Assembly (NCBI RefSeq): GCF_900103005.1
Contig: NZ_FMWL01000013.1
Location: 1-64,000 of the forward strand
Source of the DNA: Acidaminobacter hydrogenoformans DSM 2784
Lineage (GTDB): Bacteria; Bacillota; Clostridia; Peptostreptococcales; Acidaminobacteraceae
DNA length: 64,000 bases
Direction of reading: 5' to 3'
A program made the translations under genes and the position numbers. Of this stretch, positions 17,602 to 26,889 are shown piece after piece; within the stretch, counting starts at the first letter, position 1; each line of letters begins with the position of its first letter. The notes beneath the pieces were generated by a model. It was not told the DNA's origin. It made no database searches and saw only the letters and a program-made list of their open reading frames with translations.

Positions 17602-18106
17602 ACTGATCACCTCTCTGAAGGGTTTTCCACATAATCAGCGCGTCTTCCCCACTGTCCAGATAATAACCTTTCCGTACCCCCATGGATACAAAACCTGCCT
17701 TTTCATAGACGTGTATCGCTGAAGCGTTGCCGCTCCTGACCTCCAGAGTCAACGCCACCGCGCCCAGGGCTTCAGCCTCTTTCATAAAGAGAGACAGCAT
17801 CTCCTGGCCATGTCCTTTGCCGCGAGCTTCGGGATCGATTGCCAGATTGGTGATGTGCCCCTCGTCAAGGATCAGCCACATGCCACAATACCCCAGGATT
17901 TTTTCGTCAACCAAATAGACAAAATAGTGGGCGCGTTCATTGGAGGCAAGCTCTTCCTCAATCGCGCTGCGAGGCCAGGGTGTCGTAAAGCTTAAAACTT
18001 CAAGGGCGGCTACCCTGTCGACGTCAGAAAGCGACATGGCGCGGAGGCTCCCAGCGGTGTTTTGCGAGGCCCCGGGGGCCTGAACCCCATAATCTGTTCC
18101 CATCAT
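17591..18106 (-). CDS. rimI: Ribosomal-protein-alanine N-acetyltransferase RimI
   Basis: A 171-residue GNAT acetyltransferase. The acetyl-CoA loop is ARGKGHGQEML, and the segments ITNLAIDPE and LEVRSGNASAIHVYEKAGF are characteristic of RimI, which acetylates the amino-terminal alanine of ribosomal protein bS18. Compared with short RimI proteins it has an extra amino-terminal stretch of about 20 residues (GTDYGVQAPGASQNTAG), so an internal start cannot be excluded; ATG 18106 follows AGGGGTGAGAAG. The rimI gene commonly sits between tsaB and tsaD in Firmicutes, as here. Its stop overlaps the start of the efflux adaptor. Confidence 0.88.
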   Translation of the reverse strand: MMGTDYGVQAPGASQNTAGSLRAMSLSDVDRVAALEVLSFTTPWPRSAIEEELASNERAHYFVYLVDEKILGYCGMWLILDEGHITNLAIDPEARGKGHGQEMLSLFMKEAEALGAVALTLEVRSGNASAIHVYEKAGFVSMGVRKGYYLDSGEDALIMWKTLQRGDQFER

Positions 18107-18110
18107 CTTC

Positions 18111-18821
18111 TCACCCCTTCATCCGCAGCTCCCGGGTGACTTCCGCCTCCGGACGCCGCAGATAATTCATGGGCACCTTGTCATAAGCAACAGCGGGAAT
18201 ACCTTCCAGCCGGGCGCACATAGCCACGGAGGAGGCTCGCTGACAGCGCATTTCCTGGGGCGCCAGAGCGACCCGGCTGCCCAGCTGAGCCTTGACACGG
18301 TCAAAGGCTTTTGCCGCGCCTTCGCCCAAAAGCAGTACGTCTGCCCCTTCCTGTTCAGCGGCTTCCACAAGCTTTGCCGCAAATTCATCCACCGGCCAAG
18401 CCCCTTCATCAACCATTTGCATCAGGCCCTGCGGCCCAAAGCGCCAGGCGCCGGCATAATATTCGTTTCGTCTGGCATCCATCATGACCGCCACAATCCG
18501 CCGGGAATCATAGGCGTTATAGGCCGCCGCCCTCAGACTTGACACCGGAATGACCCCAATCCCAAAGGGCTGGGCGAGACCTTTAGCGGCGGACACCCCA
18601 ATACGAAGTCCCGTAAAGGACCCTGGCCCATTAGTCACGGCAATCGCGTCAAAGTCCGGAATCTTCAAGCCCAAATACCCCAGGGCGCTCTCAAGCATGG
18701 GCATCAGCTTCTGGGAATGTGTCATGGGGTGCTGCAGGACAAAGTCCGCCAGCAGCAGATCATCCTCTACCACCGCCACGGAAGCCACCAGGGATGAGGT
18801 TTCTATTGCGAGTAGTCTCAT
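18111..18821 (-). CDS. tsaB: tRNA threonylcarbamoyladenosine biosynthesis protein TsaB
   Basis: A 236-residue TsaB (YeaZ) protein with the ASKHA fold but without the metal site of TsaD. The amino end LLAIETSSLVASVAVV and the segment VTNGPGSFTGLRIGVSAAKGLA are diagnostic. TsaB forms the platform that TsaD and TsaE bind in t6A synthesis. The start overlaps the tsaE stop codon (ATGA), so translation is coupled, and rimI follows four bases after the stop. Confidence 0.95.
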   Translation of the reverse strand: MRLLAIETSSLVASVAVVEDDLLLADFVLQHPMTHSQKLMPMLESALGYLGLKIPDFDAIAVTNGPGSFTGLRIGVSAAKGLAQPFGIGVIPVSSLRAAAYNAYDSRRIVAVMMDARRNEYYAGAWRFGPQGLMQMVDEGAWPVDEFAAKLVEAAEQEGADVLLLGEGAAKAFDRVKAQLGSRVALAPQEMRCQRASSVAMCARLEGIPAVAYDKVPMNYLRRPEAEVTRELRMKG

Positions 18822-19303
18822 GAGAGCTCCACCTCCTTGTAGGCTTCTATAAGCGCTCTAATTTTTGCCCGGGTCTCAGAGTCCGGCGAGGAGAGCCGCA
18901 GCTGGCGCTCCTCTGGTTCAAAGCCGTAGCCAATTTCAATCCAGAGAGCGGTTTCCGGAACCATGGGTTCAATCATCCCAGCCCATTCAACGAGGCTGAC
19001 GCCGCTGCCATACACAAAGTCCTCAAAGCCAATCTCCTCCATTTCAGAAGGATCAAGGATACGGTAAACATCAAAATGGTAGACTTCAAAGCCGCGGTTT
19101 GATGCGTAAACGTTCATCAGCGCGAAGGTCGGGCTTGTCACGTCTTCCGTCACGCCAAGGCCGGCGGCTATACTTTGGGACAGGGTCGTTTTCCCTGCAC
19201 CCAGGTCGCCGGTGAGTGCCACGACCGCTCCGGGCTCAAGCCAACCTGCCAGAAATTGTCCAAAGCGCTGCATGGCTTGGACGGAATGAACAGTCAAATT
19301 CAA
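18818..19303 (-). CDS. tsaE: tRNA threonylcarbamoyladenosine biosynthesis ATPase TsaE
   Basis: A 161-residue TsaE (YjeE) protein with Walker [10 protein letters not shown] at residues 32-40, the conserved [10 protein letters not shown] region with the family threonine, and VYHFDVYRI followed by LVEWAGMIE. Its ATP hydrolysis resets the TsaBD complex between rounds of t6A formation. Translation seems to start at TTG 19303, about ten bases after AAGGAGC; no ATG fits as well. It is the first gene of the tsa unit, 50 bases downstream of tex. Confidence 0.93.
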   Translation of the reverse strand: MNLTVHSVQAMQRFGQFLAGWLEPGAVVALTGDLGAGKTTLSQSIAAGLGVTEDVTSPTFALMNVYASNRGFEVYHFDVYRILDPSEMEEIGFEDFVYGSGVSLVEWAGMIEPMVPETALWIEIGYGFEPEERQLRLSSPDSETRAKIRALIEAYKEVELS

Positions 19304-19353
19304 GGGGAATCAGCTCCTTACAGGCTTACAATAGGCTTTCTTCAGGTTTTCTT

Positions 19354-21540
19354 TTAAGCCTTCTTCATGGACAGCGAAATTTTGCCTCGCTCTCTGTCAA
19401 TCCCAATCACGCGAACCTCCACCGGATCCCCAACGCGGACAACGTCCATAGGGTCCTTTATAAATTTGTCCGCCAGCTGTGAAACATGGACCAGTCCGTC
19501 CGTCTTCACGCCAATATCAACAAAGGCCCCAAAATTAACCACGTTGCGGACCGTGCCCATCATTACCATACCCACTTCGAGGTCTTCCATGCTCAGGACA
19601 TCACTTCTGAAGACCGGTCCCGGCATGTCCTCCCGTGGATCCCTGCCAGGCTTGAGCAGCTCCTCCACAATATCCTTCAGGGTGAGCACGCCCGCGCCAG
19701 TGATTTCAGAGAGCGCCTTGAAAGCCTCTTCAGGTGACTTTTTACCCGCCGCCTCCTGCATGCGCGCAAAAAGATGCGTCCTGTCCATTTTTCGTGTTTC
19801 CTCCAGGCTCAGTTCCAGTGTCTTGAGCAGCGCTCTGCAGGCCCCGTAGGATTCAGGGTGAACAGACGTAGCGTCCAGCGGCTCTGTGCCGTCGGCGATG
19901 CGCAGAAACCCCGCGCACTGCTCATAAGCTTTTGGCCCCAGACGTTTAACCTTGAGCAGCGCCTTTCGGTTCTCAAACTTCCCGTTTTCTTCCCGGTGTG
20001 CCACAATGGATTTTGCCAGGGTTGAACCAATCCCGGAAACATACTGGAGCAGGGACGGCGTCGCGACGTTGAGGTCCACCCCCACCGCGTTGACGCAGGA
20101 CTCGACCACACCCTTCAGGGAATCGTCCAGCTTCGCGGGATTCAGGTCGTGCTGGTACTGTCCAACGCCAATGCTCTTCGGATCGATCTTGACCAGCTCC
20201 GCCATGGGATCCTGCAGACGTCGCCCAATGGAGATCGCGCCCCTGGTCGTCACGTCAAGGTCCGGATACTCCTCGCTGGCCAGCTTGGACGCGCTGTAGA
20301 CCGAAGCCCCCGCCTCGCTGACAATGGTATAGTGCACCAGCCGGTCGACCTCTTTGAGCATCTCCCCCACAAACTGCTCCGTCTCCCTCGAGCCAGTGCC
20401 GTTGCCGATGGAGATGAGATCCACACCATGCTTTTGGATCAAGCTTTTCAGCACTTTCTTCGAGCCTTCAATGTCGTTATGCGGCTTGGTCGGATAAATC
20501 GTGGTTTTATCCAGCAGCCGGCCGGTTTCATCCAAAACGGCGACCTTACAGCCGGTTCGGTAGGCGGGATCAATGGCCAGCACGGTCTTTCCCTTCACCG
20601 GCGCCTGCATCAGCAGCGGCTTCGTGTTCATGGCAAAGACACGAATGGCATCTTCCTGGGCTTTCTCCGTAAGCTCGCTGCGGATCTCACGCTCCACCGA
20701 GGGCAGAAGCAGCCGTTTCAGACCATCCTCCACCGCCAGCGACAGCTGAGCGCGCTGAGCAGCGGACAAATTCCTGATAAAATGCTTCTCCGCCATCCTG
20801 TTCACGTGGTCCTCGTCAATCAACAAACTCACTTTGAGGTATTCTTCCTTCTCCCCTCTGTCAATAGCGAGGATTCGGTGGGATGGAAGGGTTCTGAGCG
20901 CCTCTTCAAACGCATAGTAGGTTTCGTAAACAGAGGTCTTTTCAGGGTCTGCCGCCTTGGAAGACAGCTTGCCCTGCTTCTGATAAAACGCCCGGATCAC
21001 CTGTCTTAAGTCCGGATCATCCGACAGACGTTCTGCCAGGATGTCCCTGGCACCCGCCAGAGCCATTTCACTATCCACGACTTCTTTTTCAGCATCTATA
21101 AAGGTCGCTGCGAATTCGAGCATGGCGGCCTCATCTGTCCTTCGGTTGCTTTCGTCTGCCAGCCAGTCCGCCAGTGGCTCAAGGCCTTTTTCTTTGGCCA
21201 TGGTGGCTCTTGTGCGGCGCTTTTGCTTGTAAGGTCTGTAAAGGTCCTCTACCCGCTGCAGAACCTCGGCTTCAAGAATTGCGCCTTTCAATTCCTCCGT
21301 CAGGGCCCCCTGGCTTTCAATAGCCGCGAGTACCTCTTCTTTCCTTGCCTCGAGGCCCCTGAGATATTTCAGGCGCTCGTCAAAGGCCCGGAGGGTTTCA
21401 TCATCCGTACCACCCGTCATTTCTTTTCTGTAACGCGCTATAAATGGTATGGTGTTGCCCTCGTCGATCAGGCGCAGGATCGCCTCTGTCTGCTGGGCGG
21501 TCAAGCCCATTTCCTTTGACAGATGTTCTGTTATATTCAT
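19354..21540 (-). CDS. tex: RNA-binding transcription accessory protein Tex
   Basis: A 728-residue Tex protein: an amino-terminal helical region, a YqgF/RuvX-like RNase-H fold (VLAIDPAYRTGCKVAVLDETG, near residue 325), helix-hairpin-helix repeats (LLQYVSGIGSTLAKSIVAHR), and a carboxyl-terminal S1 domain (GTVRNVVNFGAFVDIGVKTD through DRERGKISLSMK). Tex binds RNA and associates with transcription complexes, like eukaryotic Spt6. Length and domain order are standard. It lies between prfB and tsaE, all on the minus strand. Confidence 0.95.
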   Translation of the reverse strand: MNITEHLSKEMGLTAQQTEAILRLIDEGNTIPFIARYRKEMTGGTDDETLRAFDERLKYLRGLEARKEEVLAAIESQGALTEELKGAILEAEVLQRVEDLYRPYKQKRRTRATMAKEKGLEPLADWLADESNRRTDEAAMLEFAATFIDAEKEVVDSEMALAGARDILAERLSDDPDLRQVIRAFYQKQGKLSSKAADPEKTSVYETYYAFEEALRTLPSHRILAIDRGEKEEYLKVSLLIDEDHVNRMAEKHFIRNLSAAQRAQLSLAVEDGLKRLLLPSVEREIRSELTEKAQEDAIRVFAMNTKPLLMQAPVKGKTVLAIDPAYRTGCKVAVLDETGRLLDKTTIYPTKPHNDIEGSKKVLKSLIQKHGVDLISIGNGTGSRETEQFVGEMLKEVDRLVHYTIVSEAGASVYSASKLASEEYPDLDVTTRGAISIGRRLQDPMAELVKIDPKSIGVGQYQHDLNPAKLDDSLKGVVESCVNAVGVDLNVATPSLLQYVSGIGSTLAKSIVAHREENGKFENRKALLKVKRLGPKAYEQCAGFLRIADGTEPLDATSVHPESYGACRALLKTLELSLEETRKMDRTHLFARMQEAAGKKSPEEAFKALSEITGAGVLTLKDIVEELLKPGRDPREDMPGPVFRSDVLSMEDLEVGMVMMGTVRNVVNFGAFVDIGVKTDGLVHVSQLADKFIKDPMDVVRVGDPVEVRVIGIDRERGKISLSMKKA

Positions 21541-21645
21541 GAGATTTTCCCCTTTAGTTAGATCAGAGTTTTTACAGCCATCCGGTCATCGACAGAAAAA
21601 CCGGTTCGCTGTGATGTTCGAACCGGTTTTGAGTCTGATAGGCTA

Positions 21646-22756
21646 TCAGGATTTTCTGGAGTTTTCTTTGAGGTACGCCTGAATAAAAACATCCAGATCG
21701 CCATCCATGACACCATAGACATTGCCGACTTCAGCGCCCGTTCTGTGATCCTTGACCAGATTGTAAGGATTGAAGACATAAGACCGGATCTGGCTGCCCC
21801 AGGCAATCTGGGAGTAGTCCCCCGCGAGGTCCTCAATCCGCTCCTTATGCTCCCGTTCCTTGAGCTCGAACAGCTTCGCGGTCAGCATCCGCATGGCGGT
21901 CGCTCTGTTTGAATGCTGAGAGCGCTCGTTCTGACACTGCACCACAATGCCAGTCGGAAGATGCGTGATCCGCACGGCGCTGTCCGTCATGTTGACGTGC
22001 TGACCGCCGGCGCCGGAGGCACGGAAGGTATCAATCCTCAGATCCCCGGGATCAATGTCCACTGTAATTTCTTCGTCCAGAACCGGCATGACGTCAACGG
22101 ACGCGAAGGAGGTATGCCGCTTCCCGGAAGAGTCAAAAGGCGATATTCTGACCAGACGGTGAACGCCTTTTTCCGACTTCAGATAGCCATAAGCATTATC
22201 CCCTTCTATCTCGAGGGCCGTACTCTTGATGCCTGCCTCTTCATCCCTGAGAAGGTCCAGTATTCGGACGGTGTAACCCCGTCCTTCCGCCCAGCGGGTA
22301 AACATGCGCATCAGCATGGATGCCCAGTCCTGTGCGTCTGTACCGCCAGTTCCGGCGTGAATGGACAGGATGCAGCTGTTGTGGTCGAACTCCCCGCTGA
22401 GCAAGGTCTCGAGCTCCAGCGCCTCAATCTCTTGAGCCAAACGGTCCACCCCGGTCACTATATCCTGTTCTATACTGTCATCCGCTTCCTCGAGGGCCAT
22501 CTCTGCCAGCATCTCAAAATCCTGGTGAGACGTGACAAGGCCGTCATAAAGCTCCAGTTTATCCTTAAGCTGTTTGACCTGCTTCAAGACCTTCTGAGCG
22601 ACGTCCGGATCATTCCAGAAATCCTCCTGCACGGTCTTCTCTTCGAGGTCCTGATGCTCTGTTTTCAGACGGTCAATGTCAAAGTGAACCCCTCAGTTCT
22701 TTCAGACGCTCTGCCAATTCCCGGAGCGTCTTTACTCTTTGTTCAATTGCCAACAT
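21646..22756 (-). CDS. prfB: Peptide chain release factor 2, with programmed +1 frameshift
   Basis: Two overlapping reading frames give one RF2 of about 369 residues. Translation starts at ATG 22756 and reads 25 codons ending in CTT at 22684-22682. An in-frame TGA follows at 22681-22679. Slipping one base forward on CTT TGA C moves into the frame that runs from 22680 to 21646. An internal AGGGG sits just before the shift site, as in the known RF2 frameshift. The downstream part has the anticodon-like SPF-region and the catalytic GGQ loop in ASGAGGQHVNMTDSAVRITH. RF2 recognises UGA and UAA, so a shortage of RF2 promotes the shift and the gene regulates itself. Upstream neighbour is secA. The gene is intact, not a pseudogene. 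Confidence 0.96.
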
Positions 22757-22819
22757 CCTATCACCTTCTTAATGAGGCCATCGATGAACCTCTTAATTTA
22801 CCGGCTTCGTTTTCCAGAG

Positions 22820-25519
22820 TTACTGCGCCTCATTCGCGCCGCAGCATTTCTTGTATTTCTTGCCGCTCCCGCATGGGCATGGATCATTCCGGCCGACTTT
22901 CGCCTCTTTTTTCGCCGGTGTTTTCGAAGACTCTGACACAGTCTCCCCGCCACCGGATTCCGCAGTCACCTTGACAGTGCTCGTACGCTCTGTACGAGTC
23001 TCAATAGTCGCATGGAAGAGATACTTAAGTGTATCCTCCTGGATCGTCTTGATCATTTCGCCAAACATATCAAAGCCTTCAATTTGGTACGCACGGACCG
23101 GATCCTCATTGCCCACCGCCCTCAGGGAAATGCCCTGTTTAAGCTGTTCCATGGCGTCAATATGATCAATCCATTTGTCGTCGACAACACGCAGCACCAG
23201 GAAGCGCTCCAGCTCTCTCATCCGTTCAGCCGTAAAGGCCTGTTCCTTCTCGTCATAAAGCGCCAAAGCCTTTTGCGTCATTGCCTCAGTCAGGGATTCC
23301 CTCGTCAGCGACTGAATCTCCATTTCCTCGAGAATGCCGCCCTTTGGCAGGAAAATCTGATGGAGATATTCCTCAAGACCCTTCAGGTCCCACTCTTCCG
23401 GGAACTCCGCACCTGCAGTGTACAATTCCACTGCTGACGTGATGACCTCGTCGATCATACCCAAAACATGTTCCTTCATGTTTTCGCCCTGAAGAACCTT
23501 GGAGCGCTCTGAGTAAATTATGCTGCGCTGACGGTTCATGACATCATCATACTGGAGGACATGCTTACGAATTCCAAAGTTTCTGCCTTCGACGCGTTTC
23601 TGCGCGGTCTCAATGGATTTAGAAAGGACGCTGGCTTCCAGCGGTGTTTCTTCATCCATACCCAGCTTTTCAACCATATCCTTGACGCGGTCAGAAACGA
23701 AAAGGCGCATGAGCTCGTCCTCGAAGGACAGGTAGAACTGTGAGGAGCCCGGGTCACCCTGACGTCCTGCACGGCCCCGCAGCTGATTGTCAATCCGCCT
23801 GGACTCGTGGCGTTCCGTACCAATGATATGAAGGCCGCCAACACTTTTGACCGCTTCCGCTTCAAGGTCAGTGACGCTCTTATGTTCCGCATAAATCTTG
23901 TCATAAAACGCCTTGGCCTCAATGACCTCCGGAATATCCGGTGTCCTTGGCCTCAGCACCTCGTAAATCATTTCATCTGTGTAGCCGTGCTTCAGCATAT
24001 CCCGCTTGGCCATAAATTCCGGATTGCCGCCGAGGACAATGTCCGTACCACGGCCCGCCATATTGGTTGCAATAGTGACCTGGTCTTTTCTCCCCGCCTG
24101 AGCGACGATTTCCGCCTCTCGTTCATGCTGCTTCGCGTTCAGGACTTCGTGGCGGATGCCCCGCTTTCTCAGGAGCTCACCCAGGTACTCTGAGGTCTCA
24201 ATGGAAATTGTACCAACCAGCACCGGCTGACCCTTTTGGTGCCGGACTATAATATCCTCAATAACCGCTTTGAATTTTCCATTTGTGGTCTTATAGATCG
24301 AGTCCGGCAGGTCCTCCCGCTGAATGGGACGGTTTGTAGGAACCTGGAGCACGTCCATGTTGTAGATGTGCTTGAATTCCTCTTCCTCAGTTTTAGCCGT
24401 ACCCGTCATACCCGCCAGCTTCCCGTACATTCGGAAGTAGTTCTGGAGCGTAATAGTGGCAAGCGTTAGGGATTCCTTGCGGACCTCGAGATTCTCCTTC
24501 GACTCAATGGCTTGATGCAGACCATTGGAATAACGGCGGCCAAACATAAGACGGCCCGTAAATTCGTCAACAATGACAATCTCGCCATCCTTAATGACAT
24601 AATCCACGTCTTTTTTCATGATCAGCCGCGCCTTAAGCGCCTGGTTGATGTGATGGGAAATCTCCATGTTTTCCGGATCGCTGAGATTTTCAAGGCTGAA
24701 GAAGCGCTCTGCCTTCTCAACCCCGCCCTCGTCTGTCAAAACGACAGATTTTTGCTTCTCGTCCACCGTGTAATCGATTTCATGCCGGAGCGTATTGACG
24801 AACATGTCCGCGACCCTGTAGAGGTCTGTGGACTTCGCGCCTTCCCCGGAAATGATCAGAGGCGTGCGGGCCTCGTCCACGAGAATGGAGTCCACCTCAT
24901 CCACGATAGCGTAGTTCAGGTCACGCTGCACCATTTGATCCTTGAAGACCACCATATTGTCTTTAAGATAATCAAAACCGAACTCATTGTTCGTCCCGTA
25001 AGTGATGTCCGCGTTATAAGCGTCCCGTCGCTCCTGAGTGCCAAGACCATGGACTATGCAGCCCACGCGCAGTCCCAGGAAGTTGTAAACCTTGCTCATC
25101 CATTCCTTGTCACGCTTGGCGAGATAGTCATTGACCGTGACAACGTGGACGCCTTTGCCTTCAAGCGCGTTCAAATACACTGGCAGCGTTGCCACCAGCG
25201 TCTTGCCCTCGCCTGTTTTCATCTCGGCAATACGCCCCTGATGCAGCACTATGCCGCCCAGCAGCTGCACAGGATAGTGCCTTAAGCCGATGGTTCTGAC
25301 ACTCGCCTCCCGAACCACCGCAAACGCTTCCGGCAATAGGTCCGCCAGTGCCTCGCCCGCAGCAACCCGCTCTTTAAACTCTGCGGTCTTGGCCGCCAGA
25401 CCCGCGTCACTCAGCGCCTGCATCTGAGGCTCGAGTGCCTCAATCTGTTCGACCATTTTCATGAGCCGCTTAATTTCCCTGTCATTGAAGCTTCCAAACA
25501 ATTTATCCAACAAAGCCAT
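22820..25519 (-). CDS. secA: Preprotein translocase ATPase SecA
   Basis: An 899-residue SecA of normal length. It has Walker [14 protein letters not shown]-type [14 protein letters not shown], the helicase-II region [17 protein letters not shown], and a carboxyl-terminal zinc-binding tail [16 protein letters not shown] that contacts SecB or phospholipid. It pushes secretory proteins through SecYEG at the membrane. I place the start at ATG 25519 (MALLDKLFG), about nine bases after AAAGGA; a TTG nine bases earlier is less likely. prfB follows 63 bases downstream, the common secA-prfB pairing in Firmicutes. Confidence 0.97.
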   Translation of the reverse strand: MALLDKLFGSFNDREIKRLMKMVEQIEALEPQMQALSDAGLAAKTAEFKERVAAGEALADLLPEAFAVVREASVRTIGLRHYPVQLLGGIVLHQGRIAEMKTGEGKTLVATLPVYLNALEGKGVHVVTVNDYLAKRDKEWMSKVYNFLGLRVGCIVHGLGTQERRDAYNADITYGTNNEFGFDYLKDNMVVFKDQMVQRDLNYAIVDEVDSILVDEARTPLIISGEGAKSTDLYRVADMFVNTLRHEIDYTVDEKQKSVVLTDEGGVEKAERFFSLENLSDPENMEISHHINQALKARLIMKKDVDYVIKDGEIVIVDEFTGRLMFGRRYSNGLHQAIESKENLEVRKESLTLATITLQNYFRMYGKLAGMTGTAKTEEEEFKHIYNMDVLQVPTNRPIQREDLPDSIYKTTNGKFKAVIEDIIVRHQKGQPVLVGTISIETSEYLGELLRKRGIRHEVLNAKQHEREAEIVAQAGRKDQVTIATNMAGRGTDIVLGGNPEFMAKRDMLKHGYTDEMIYEVLRPRTPDIPEVIEAKAFYDKIYAEHKSVTDLEAEAVKSVGGLHIIGTERHESRRIDNQLRGRAGRQGDPGSSQFYLSFEDELMRLFVSDRVKDMVEKLGMDEETPLEASVLSKSIETAQKRVEGRNFGIRKHVLQYDDVMNRQRSIIYSERSKVLQGENMKEHVLGMIDEVITSAVELYTAGAEFPEEWDLKGLEEYLHQIFLPKGGILEEMEIQSLTRESLTEAMTQKALALYDEKEQAFTAERMRELERFLVLRVVDDKWIDHIDAMEQLKQGISLRAVGNEDPVRAYQIEGFDMFGEMIKTIQEDTLKYLFHATIETRTERTSTVKVTAESGGGETVSESSKTPAKKEAKVGRNDPCPCGSGKKYKKCCGANEAQ

Positions 25520-25655
25520 GCTTTTCAATCCTTTCTGACTGTAAAAGATACCTTATACATTATATCACATCACTTAAGTGACTATGTCACATTTATCTTA
25601 ACGTTTCATTAAATCGAGATGAGAATTCAGTACCACTTCTCACAATATTTTCATC

Positions 25656-25690
25656 AAAAAAGCCGCGGTAACCCCGCAGCCTTTGATTGC
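25656..25690 (-). terminator. Terminator after the DUF5317-like genes
   Basis: On the minus strand GCTGCGG pairs with CCGCGGC (one G-U pair), followed by six T residues. It closes the operon that starts near 28420. Confidence 0.75.
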
Positions 25691-25712
25691 CAATAATACA
25701 TCACACACATCC

Positions 25713-26294
25713 CTAAAATCTGTAGTTGATCATACTTCCGCTCTTTCTGAACCACTGATTCAGCATGGTGTTCTGAATAAAATAGGCCAGTCCGGCACTG
25801 ATCAGCAGATCCCCCACGCTAAAAAGCTTTGAAAGCGGATAAATTTCCGGAATGGCTATGACCTTGCCCAAATAATAGGCGAGACCATCTGCACTCGTGA
25901 CGAGAACGTAATTGATCACCGACCCGTCCTGGATCGTTTCGAGCAGAGACTGCATCCCCGCTCTCATCAGCGCGGTTTCTGTGACAGGCATTCTGAAGCC
26001 GGAAAGTCCCATAGCCAGGGCATTCAGAAGTGCGCCAATCAGGATGATATAGAAGCCTTTGTTTTTTCGGTTCATAAGAACTGCGGCAATCATCACCAGT
26101 GTTCCCACGAAAGGAAAAAACGCGAGCCAGTTTTCAGATTTGATGAAGGGCTCAAGTACAATGGGCGATATTTGAAGGATGACTGCTGTAATGATCAGGC
26201 TCACCCCTGCGATCTCAAGATCAAGCAGATTCCTGACTCTGCCGTTTCGAACAATACCGGCAATCAGTCCAATGGCTAAAGCCTCAATAAACAT
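25713..26294 (-). CDS. DUF5317-like membrane protein (second copy)
   Basis: A 193-residue hydrophobic protein with about five predicted membrane helices. The start IEALAIGLIAGIVRNGR and the segment LIGALLNALAMGLSGFRMPV parallel the neighbouring upstream gene product (LLVGVVLNMIVIFSNNGKMPVD), so the two are paralogues. Both share a G-x-MPV turn and a carboxyl segment SVGDLLI/SLGDLVMD-VG. I associate this layout with the DUF5317 family of unknown function. The ATG at 26294 follows GAGGAGG and overlaps the end of the preceding gene by 11 bases, so translation is coupled. The close link to an HD-GYP protein suggests a sensing or signalling role, which is inference. Confidence 0.7.
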   Translation of the reverse strand: MFIEALAIGLIAGIVRNGRVRNLLDLEIAGVSLIITAVILQISPIVLEPFIKSENWLAFFPFVGTLVMIAAVLMNRKNKGFYIILIGALLNALAMGLSGFRMPVTETALMRAGMQSLLETIQDGSVINYVLVTSADGLAYYLGKVIAIPEIYPLSKLFSVGDLLISAGLAYFIQNTMLNQWFRKSGSMINYRF

Positions 26295-26889
26295 GGGTTT
26301 CCTCCTCTTCAAGCGCATTTGGATTTTCCCTCAGATTCAGGACAAAAACCATCAATACGCCAACGTCCATAACCAAATCTCCCAGGCTGACGCTTTTGGG
26401 CATAGGATAAGGGGGTCTGAGATGTAATATGTCCGCAAGAAAGGCGAGCTTTGTCGTTTCGGCATTGATTGCTGAATGTCCAAACACCAAGCCGGATTTA
26501 AGCTGCTGGGCAGTATGAGTAAAGCCATAGCTTACCGCCATATCAATATCCACCGGCATTTTGCCGTTGTTGGAAAAGATCACAATCATGTTGAGGACCA
26601 CACCCACCAGGAGCATGGCCACGCCCGGTGTTTTGAGATTAAGCGCGAAAAAAGCCACCAGCAAGGAATAGACCAGCACCATCAGCGTCAGCTCGTAATC
26701 AAAGATCAAACCGCGCAGGTCATCAGAACCGCGGTTCAGGGCGATCTGAATACCCGCTTCAACGACAAAAGCCAGAAACGGCAGCCAAACCCCTTTGATT
26801 TTGACATTCTCGACCAGGTGATGCCAGCGGTTGCTGACCACGGCAATCAAAAGACCCAAAATTGTAGTTTCAATCAACATAGGTGTCAC
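26284..26889 (-). CDS. DUF5317-like membrane protein (first copy)
   Basis: A 201-residue membrane protein with about five helices, paralogous to the next gene. It contains the sequence VVLNMIVIFSNNGKMPVDID, where N-G-x-MPV is the shared motif, then a soluble loop (LKSGLVFGHSAINAETTKLA) and the segment PKSVSLGDLVMDVGVLMVFV. Function unknown. Translation probably starts at GTG 26889, overlapping the HD-GYP stop codon (GTGA) as in translational re-initiation; ATG 26880 is an alternative. The tail ends in an acidic cluster before HVY. Confidence 0.7.
   Translation of the reverse strand: MTPMLIETTILGLLIAVVSNRWHHLVENVKIKGVWLPFLAFVVEAGIQIALNRGSDDLRGLIFDYELTLMVLVYSLLVAFFALNLKTPGVAMLLVGVVLNMIVIFSNNGKMPVDIDMAVSYGFTHTAQQLKSGLVFGHSAINAETTKLAFLADILHLRPPYPMPKSVSLGDLVMDVGVLMVFVLNLRENPNALEEEETHVY

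Noticed and set aside
22680-22756. prfB as a frameshifted pseudogene
   Set aside because: The shift site has all features of the programmed RF2 frameshift, so the gene is functional.
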